Below the pieces are notes generated by a model. That model ran no database searches. It saw only the letters and a list, made by a program, of their open reading frames with translations, and was not told the origin of the DNA. Both the position numbers and the translations under genes were made by a program. Shown here piece by piece: positions 58,201-64,000 of a DNA stretch of 64,000 bases (positions are counted from its first letter, which is position 1; every line of letters begins with the position of its first letter). Location: assembly GCA_002794775.1 (NCBI GenBank), contig NBAY01000016.1, positions 248,001-312,000 on the forward strand, read 5' to 3'. Origin of the DNA: Porodaedalea pini (Eukaryota; Basidiomycota; Agaricomycetes; Hymenochaetales; Hymenochaetaceae).

Positions 58201-60902
58201 CGACCATTCAAGTTCCGGGCCGTACGTTCCCTGTCGATATCCGTTTCATAGAAGATGCTCTTGAGTATACGCAATGGTCAATCACGGACTCGTCCCCTTA
58301 CGCAAAGAGAAGTACGGTTCCTAAGCATTTGTGGATCGCGTAAATCCTCATATTCTCCATCCCAGTTAATGATAAGTTCCATCGCAATAAAAAATCGGAG
58401 TGGTCCGAAGACGTTAACCAGAACAACGATGACGATGACGAGGAAGAAACTCCTCAGGGGATAGTCAAGTTCCAGGGCCAACGTTACTCTCCAAGCACTA
58501 TCTCAACGATGAATCTTTTAGACGAGAGGCAAATACCCTATGATCTGATTGTCCGCATTTTGGAAAAAATGTGCGATGATGCGTCATTTTCGCACATGTC
58601 TTCTGCCTTCCTAGTATTTATGCCTGGTCTTGGGGAGATTCGCCGCCTCAACGATATGCTCGTAGAACATCCGTTCTTTGGTTCAGATGCCTTTCGAGTC
58701 TTTCCATTGCATTCCACAATTTCGAGCGAAAATCAAAGCATTGTGTTTGATATCCCGCCCCCAGGTGTTCGCAAGATCGTCATCGGTTCGTGCAATTGAT
58801 TTGAATATTGACGGCTCTTATTCAAACTCTCTCAATAGCCACCAACATCGCCGAAACTGGTGTATGTTAAGTTCAACTATAAGCCTCAGTTCCGATCTGA
58901 TAAGTCTATCGACTTGCAGGTCACTATTCCAGACATTACCTGTGTAATCGACTCGGGAAAGCATCGCGAGATGAGGTATGTCACGTTATATATTGCACCC
59001 ATCGACATACTCATCTGTTTATTGCGTAGATTCGACGAAAAGCGTCAAATCAGTCGGCTTATCGAATCTTTCATCGCTCGGAGCAATGCGGCCCAGCGTC
59101 GCGGACGAGCAGGTCGAGTGCATTCGGGCTTGTGTTTCCATCTGTTCTCTAGGGCTCGACACGATCTAGTAGGTACCTTTCGTCGATATCATTGAAAGCC
59201 GACTTGTAACCAGCATATGTGATACGATTTAAGATGGCCGAACACCCTTTGCCTGAGATGTTGCGACTCAGGCAAGTTTGGAATACTCTCCAATCGTTTA
59301 ATAGCCAGTCTTATCTTGTCACCCAGTCTATCTGATCTTGCACTTCGAATCAAGATCTTAAGGGTCAATTTGGGATCTTCAATTGAAGATGTTCTTACTA
59401 GTGCGTTGAACCTACCTAGTCAGTTCAACCGAGAACGCCAGAGCTCAATTATGCGTTGGCAGGGAGTTTGGATCCGCCAACTTCTGTCAATATTCAGCGT
59501 TCAAAAACCGCTTTGATAGAGGTTGGAGCGCTTACATCCGCAGAGGATATAACGCCTATGGGCCGTCTTCTCAGCAAGTTACCTACGGACGTGCACCTTG
59601 GCAAGTTCCTGCTTGTTGCTGCTTTGTTCCGTTGCCTTGACCCTGCTCTCACGATTGCGGCTACGTTGAACTCGAAATCTCCATTCATCGCTCCATTTGG
59701 TCTCGAGCAAGAAGCGGATAGGGCAAAAAGTAACTTCAAGATAGGTCTGTCCTCTGCGTCTTCTCTTGAAGGGGTGCGCGACATCTGATACGTATTCTAA
59801 AGGAAACTCGGACTTCATGACAATCCACAATGCCTTCGCTAGCTGGCGAAGAGCGTCTGCCAATCCCAGCTTTGTTCGCAAATTTTGCAGGCAGAATTTC
59901 CTGAGTCATCAGGTCAGTGGCCAAAAACAGACCAACTCTTGATTCCACATATTTATTGTGCTGTGGGATGGAAGTAGAATTTGCAGCAAATTGAAGAACT
60001 GCGCCAACAATTCTTAGGGTGAGTAGGAACACATAGAAATCGTCGTTAGAGTTTATTTCGCTGACGCAATTTGCAGATACCTTGTTGATTCTTCATTCAT
60101 AAAGGTCGATCAGGAATTCGTTCGAGAACTAAATCGGTGATTAAATGTTCATGTTTTCGCATGGCGAACAGAAAGATTGAGTATCTATGTCAGTGCACGT
60201 TACTCGAGGGGGTATCGGACACGTTTTGTACTCGTTCCTGCCGAGTATGATCGGAACAACGTTGAGAACATGGCTCTACTGAGCGCATCTCTATGCGTTG
60301 GATTGTATCCGAAGCTCCTCACACTTCACGACTCCGCGAGCGGACAGCAGTTGCGTACTCTAGGGAACAATCAACTGGTCGCATTCCATCCATCCTCGGT
60401 CAACTTCGGCAGGCGTCCTCAAGACTTCGGTGTGAACTATCTGAACTATTTCACAATCATGTGAGCCTGTTAGTCTTGTTGGCCAAATGTTTTAAATCCA
60501 ATGTTCAACTCTTAGGCAATCGAAGAGACTGTATGCCTGGGAAACAGGACCAGTAGATGACATGGCGATTCTACTCCTATGCGGAGACTGCGAGTTCAAG
60601 GTAGGCGTTACATGACATTCGGTTTCAAAAAAAGTGCGATATTCACTGTTTTCTTACTGTAGCTCGTTTCCGACACCGTTATAATTGACCGCAAGATTCG
60701 ATACCGTCTAACACCGAAGACAAACATTGTCTTGAAGCATCTTCGCGCACATCTAGCCAACAATCTAGCGGCTCAATTCAAGGGGAAGGGCCTGACCGAG
60801 CGACAGCAAAAGTGGAGCGAGCTGGCAATGCGTGTGCTGGGGAAGATGAAGAGTGAGGTGGCATCGGCGGATGCGAATGGTCTTGGTATTATTGTGCACT
60901 AA
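55216..60902 (+). CDS. DExH-box RNA helicase (DHX29/YLR419W-like)
   Basis: Basic start MPPKKKKTQLKKVERGYAKL. A UBA-like segment follows (GITYGVLRRLGFSEGIVMNC, LKEASGVELEQAFDWI), then a disordered, Thr/Pro-rich stretch. The helicase core has VVLSGETGCGKSTQLPSFVL (Walker A), VTEPRRISAISLAQRVSREL, NFVTNGIALRML, IIVDEVHERSIDSDFLL (DEVH), VVLMSATLDAEKISNYF and, split across introns, ATNIAETG, then SNAAQRRGRAGRV. HA2 and OB-fold regions complete it (DITPMGRLLSKLPTDVHLGK). Stop at 60900-60902. About 15-18 exons. UBA plus DExH is typical of the DHX29/DHX57 and yeast YLR419W group; DHX29 helps 43S complexes scan structured leaders. The exact orthologue is uncertain. Confidence 0.88.
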
Positions 60903-61017
60903 ATACTCAGCACGCATGTAATGTGCATCGTTTTCTGCGTGTGCCACAGGTGCAAAGAATAAGCCAAAAACAAATGTTAAACTTTCCGCCTGAGGCCGGA
61001 ATGATCATATGTTCTCT

Positions 61018-61636
61018 TTACTCGTCATCCTCCTCCTCTTCGTCTTTACTGTAGAGACCCGTTCAGAATCAAGCTTCTGACACAAGACATATATACGTAC
61101 GCAATGTTGTAGAAGCGAAGCTCGTAGCTGTCTTTTGAAGACGCGATGACACTGAAGAAGACAAAAATAATTAGTCTATGCTTAATACAACAATTAAGAC
61201 GGCCGTACCGAATCCAATCGCGAAGCTCCTTCTTCTTCAGGAACTTTTTGGTGAGGTACTTGAGGTACCGCTTGGAGAAGGGGATGGTAGTGGTCACAGC
61301 AAGCTTGGTGCTGCCTTCGTTCATGTTATAAAACAAGAGAAATGTGAGCACCATCACAACGAAAATCGGATATCAACTTGACACACCATCGCGAGAGATT
61401 TTTACACTGTCCCCAAGGTTGCCAGCCTTGCCATCGACCTTGAGCTTGTCATGGAGGAACTTCTCAAAGTCACCACCGTCAAAGACGCCATCGTTCGCCG
61501 GCTTGGAGAAGTCAATGGAGAACTTGTGCTTGGTACCAGCGGACTTTCCAGCAGGGGCCCTAGGCTAAGGGAGTATAGTGTGGTGTGAGCCTACTGAGAA
61601 GAGAGCTCAGCAAAGCGATCTCAGACACACTGACCA
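61018..61636 (-). CDS. RPL22: 60S ribosomal protein L22
   Basis: Exon 1 is only the ATG (61636-61634), followed by donor GTCAGT. Exon 2 gives [40 protein letters not shown] and [20 protein letters not shown]. The next exons give [51 protein letters not shown], and the acidic tail [10 protein letters not shown] with stop TAA at 61020-61018. Length and layout match eukaryotic eL22 (about 125 residues). It converges on the helicase gene (115 bp between stops) and is divergent from CBF5. Confidence 0.95.
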
Positions 61637-61862
61637 TTTTGACGCTGTTGAAGGGGCGAACGAGAGTCTTCTTTCTGTGGCAAAGAGTTTCTCAGATTTC
61701 CCGTGCTGCTGTATAGTACTAGTGACACCCTTATCCGGAAGGCAAAGCTCACGAAATTGATGGATACTGCCACAATGATCGGCAAGGCTCAACGTGGAAA
61801 TCGAAACAAAATTCTCGAGAACAAGGCTCCTAAATCTTGGATATCTCCGCCTACTATCTGCA
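61637..61862. promoter_or_regulatory. Shared divergent promoter of RPL22 and CBF5
   Basis: Only 226 bp separate the two start codons. Both genes serve ribosome production, so one control region may serve both. No known operator was recognised by eye. Confidence 0.55.
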
Positions 61863-63685
61863 ATGGCTAAGGAGCTCACGCGCGACCAAGTCGCATCCGC
61901 ACAACTCGATGGTGATTACTCCATAAAGTCGGAAGCCAACGCACCAAAGCTTGACACTTCCCAATGGCCTTTGCTGTTGAAAAACTACGACAAACTGCTC
62001 GTCCGCTCTAGTCACTTCACGCCCATCCCTTCAGGCTGTAGTCCACTGAAGAGAGACATACAGTCTTATATAAAGTGCGCTGCCTTGACAGGAGCACGTC
62101 AATTTTAAAACTGACTTTGTGTCTTAAAGGTCTGGTGTCATTAACTTGGATAAGCCGTCAAACCCATCGTCCCATGAAGTTGTTGCATGGCTTCGCCGTA
62201 TTTTGCGCGTTGAGAAAACAGGTCACAGCGGAACTTTAGACCCGAAGGTGACTGGTTGTTTAATTGTGTGCATTGACCGTGCGACGAGGCTCGTCAAGTC
62301 GCAACAAGGAGCAGGTTCGTTTGGGCTTTCTTGTACTGAAGCTCTTTTTCACCTTTGGTGTCATATAGGGAAGGAATATGTTTGCGTTCTTCGGCTTCAT
62401 GCAGGCTTGGAAAATCCGGCCGCTCTCCCTCGTGCGTTGCAGACGCTCACAGGCGCGCTCTTCCAACGTCCCCCACTTATTTCAGCTGTCAAGCGTCAGC
62501 TCCGAGTCCGGACAATTTATGAGTCTAAGCTTCTCGAATTTGACGAAAAGAGAAATCTTGCAGTGTTCTGGGTGAGCTGTGAGGCTGGGACATACATCCG
62601 AACACTATGCGTTCACCTTGGTCTGTTGCTGGGCGTTGGTGGACACATGCAGGAGCTGCGGCGTGTGCGCAGTGGAGCCATGAGTGAAAACGATGATATA
62701 GTCACTATGCACGACGTTATGGATGCTCAGTGGGTTTACGATAACACGCGAGACGGTGAGGAAGTTCAGTGTTCGTCTGATCTGCTCCTTCTAAACGATC
62801 TGCTTCGCACCTCAGAATCATACCTTCGACGTGTCATTCGTCCCTTGGAATGCCTGCTTGTTGGGTACAAGCGCATTGTTGTTAAGGACAGCGCAGTAAA
62901 TGCGGTATGTTATGGTGCCAAACTCATGATACCCGGTCTTCTGCGCTACGAGAACGACATCGCTCTCCACGAGGAAGTTGTCCTCATGACCACAAAAGGA
63001 GAGGCCATCGCACTGGGTATTGCACAGATGACGACTGTTGAGCTCGCGACTTGTGACCATGGCGTGGTGGCGAAAGTGAAGAGGTGCATCATGGAGCGCG
63101 ACACATACCCGCGCCGATGGGGCTTGGGTCCAAAGGCGCTGGAAAAGAAGAAGATGGTCAAGGACGGGAAGCTTGGAAAACACGGGGAGAAGATCGAAAG
63201 TGTAACCCCTGCGGAGTGGAGTCGGGACTATGTTGACTACACGCGCGAGGTTGGTAATGCATGGTTCACCTTGCGATTGTTAGCTCACATTTATCCAATT
63301 GAAGGATCCCGCCGCTGGCCCTTCAACACTCGCTCCAGTACCCGTTCCTGCCGCGGTACCTATGGCTGTCGACGGTGTGAAACCATCTGCGAAATCTGAA
63401 CGAGGCTCAAGTCCTGAGGTGGAAAAGAAGGACAAAAAGGACAAAAAGGACAAAAAGGACAAGGAGAAAAAGCGGAAGCGAAAGTCAGAACTTCTTGAGG
63501 ACGGTGTTGGGGATGTATCTATGGCTGTCAGCACTGCCGGTGCTGATGAGGACAAGAAAGAGACGGAGGAGGAGCGAGCGGAAAGAAAACGGAGGAAGGC
63601 GGAGAAAAAGGCCGCAAGGGCTGCAGCTGCAGCTGGTGACGATGTCGGCAAGAAGGAACGCAAACGTCAAAAGACTGAAGAATAG
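61863..63685 (+). CDS. CBF5: H/ACA snoRNP pseudouridine synthase Cbf5/dyskerin
   Basis: Catalytic subunit of H/ACA snoRNPs, which pseudouridylate rRNA in the nucleolus. Start [20 protein letters not shown] at 61863, then [20 protein letters not shown]. The TruB core reads [20 protein letters not shown], then [20 protein letters not shown] with the catalytic Asp in GTLDP, followed by [20 protein letters not shown] and [20 protein letters not shown]. The PUA domain covers [20 protein letters not shown] to [15 protein letters not shown] Lys-rich tail with [20 protein letters not shown] acts as nucleolar signal. The short 63200-63300 part crosses an intron. Four or five exons; stop at 63683-63685. 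Confidence 0.96.
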
Positions 63686-63939
63686 CTAATCTCTTTGTTT
63701 TCGTCGTATTTTCTGTATTTAGTATTTTTGCTTAACGACTACTGTCTTGCATCTCAACTTCGAGTACGAGTGCCGGTGTTTGGATGTTTGTGTCAAAATC
63801 GCGTATTACATAAGTTAAGTATTAGGCACGGTGCTTCGGCGATCCTCCTTCAAGTCCTTGAACCTCTTCGCCACTTGCAGCACCTCGCTCATTTGCTCGC
63901 TCGTCTTGTCCATATCCCACAGCGACATTTCATTTCGCC
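63686..63939. other. Intergenic right of CBF5
   Basis: About 250 bp: CBF5 3' UTR and the leader of the next gene. A 37-codon minus-strand frame (start near 63930, MSLWDMDKTSEQMSEVLQVA) has no recognised family. Confidence 0.4.
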
Positions 63940-64000
63940 ATGGGCAACGCTGTTAGCAGCTGCTGTGACTCCTGTTGTACGTATACTATATCATGATTGG
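63940..64000 (+). CDS. First exon of a probable myristoylated Vac8-like protein (partial)
   Basis: ATG at 63940 encodes MGNAVSSCCDSC, then donor GTACGT at 63977; the rest lies beyond the window. Gly2 followed by Ser at position 6 fits N-myristoylation, and the four Cys suit palmitoylation. This N-terminus resembles fungal Vac8, an armadillo-repeat vacuole protein, but 12 residues cannot prove it. Confidence 0.4.

Noticed and set aside
63815..63930. 37-codon minus-strand frame before the Vac8-like exon
   Set aside because: Too short to judge; it overlaps the expected leader of the plus-strand gene and no family was recognised.

Overview
This window is nuclear DNA from a filamentous fungus, most likely an agaricomycete (Basidiomycota). 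Nearly every gene is cut by many 45-70 bp GT-AG introns, intergenic gaps are short, and the gene set is fungal: Zrc1-type zinc transporter, Med5, GH27 alpha-galactosidase, DPBB secreted proteins, and Tad-like LINE and Ty3/gypsy chromovirus elements. I worked exon structures out by eye from reading frames and splice sites; outer gene limits are more certain than individual introns.

Layout. 1-4.6 kb: 3' part of a Mediator subunit (Med5-like, +) converging on a CDF zinc transporter (-). 4.6-17.2 kb: a full-length non-LTR retrotransposon (ORF1 gag-like, ORF2 endonuclease/RT/RNase H, +), split exactly after codon 5 of ORF2 by a complete Ty3/gypsy chromovirus on the minus strand. The chromovirus has 442-bp LTRs that read as identical, a 5-bp target duplication CTAAT, intact gag and pol, a -1 frameshift signal and a Tf1-like self-priming site. 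17.2-18.6 kb: eIF3h. 19.2-25.8 kb: two divergent paralogues encoding secreted DPBB (expansin/barwin-like) proteins with long low-complexity linkers; a 5'-truncated LINE copy with a 13-bp target duplication lies between them.

26-46 kb is dense housekeeping DNA: a multi-span membrane protein of unknown function, NIP30/PSME3IP1-like, ESS2/DGCR14-like, NudE, pyruvate dehydrogenase E2, exosome CSL4, a GH27 alpha-galactosidase with suspect splice sites, KAE1, a GT8 glycosyltransferase, RPS28, lipoyl synthase, CMC1 and PEX11. 46-64 kb: fumarase with a likely alternative mitochondrial first exon, INO80 ATPase, a DHX29/YLR419W-type DExH helicase, RPL22, CBF5/dyskerin, and the first exon of a Vac8-like gene.

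Functional links: LIP5 (lipoate synthesis), the PDH E2 subunit (lipoate acceptor), fumarase and CMC1 all serve mitochondrial respiration. RPL22, RPS28, CBF5, eIF3h and the DHX29-like helicase serve ribosome production or translation. LIP5/CMC1 and RPL22/CBF5 are divergent pairs sharing promoters of about 0.2 kb. The most remarkable content is the nested retroelement pair and the chromovirus replication signals. I saw no CRISPR array, rRNA gene or confident tRNA gene.
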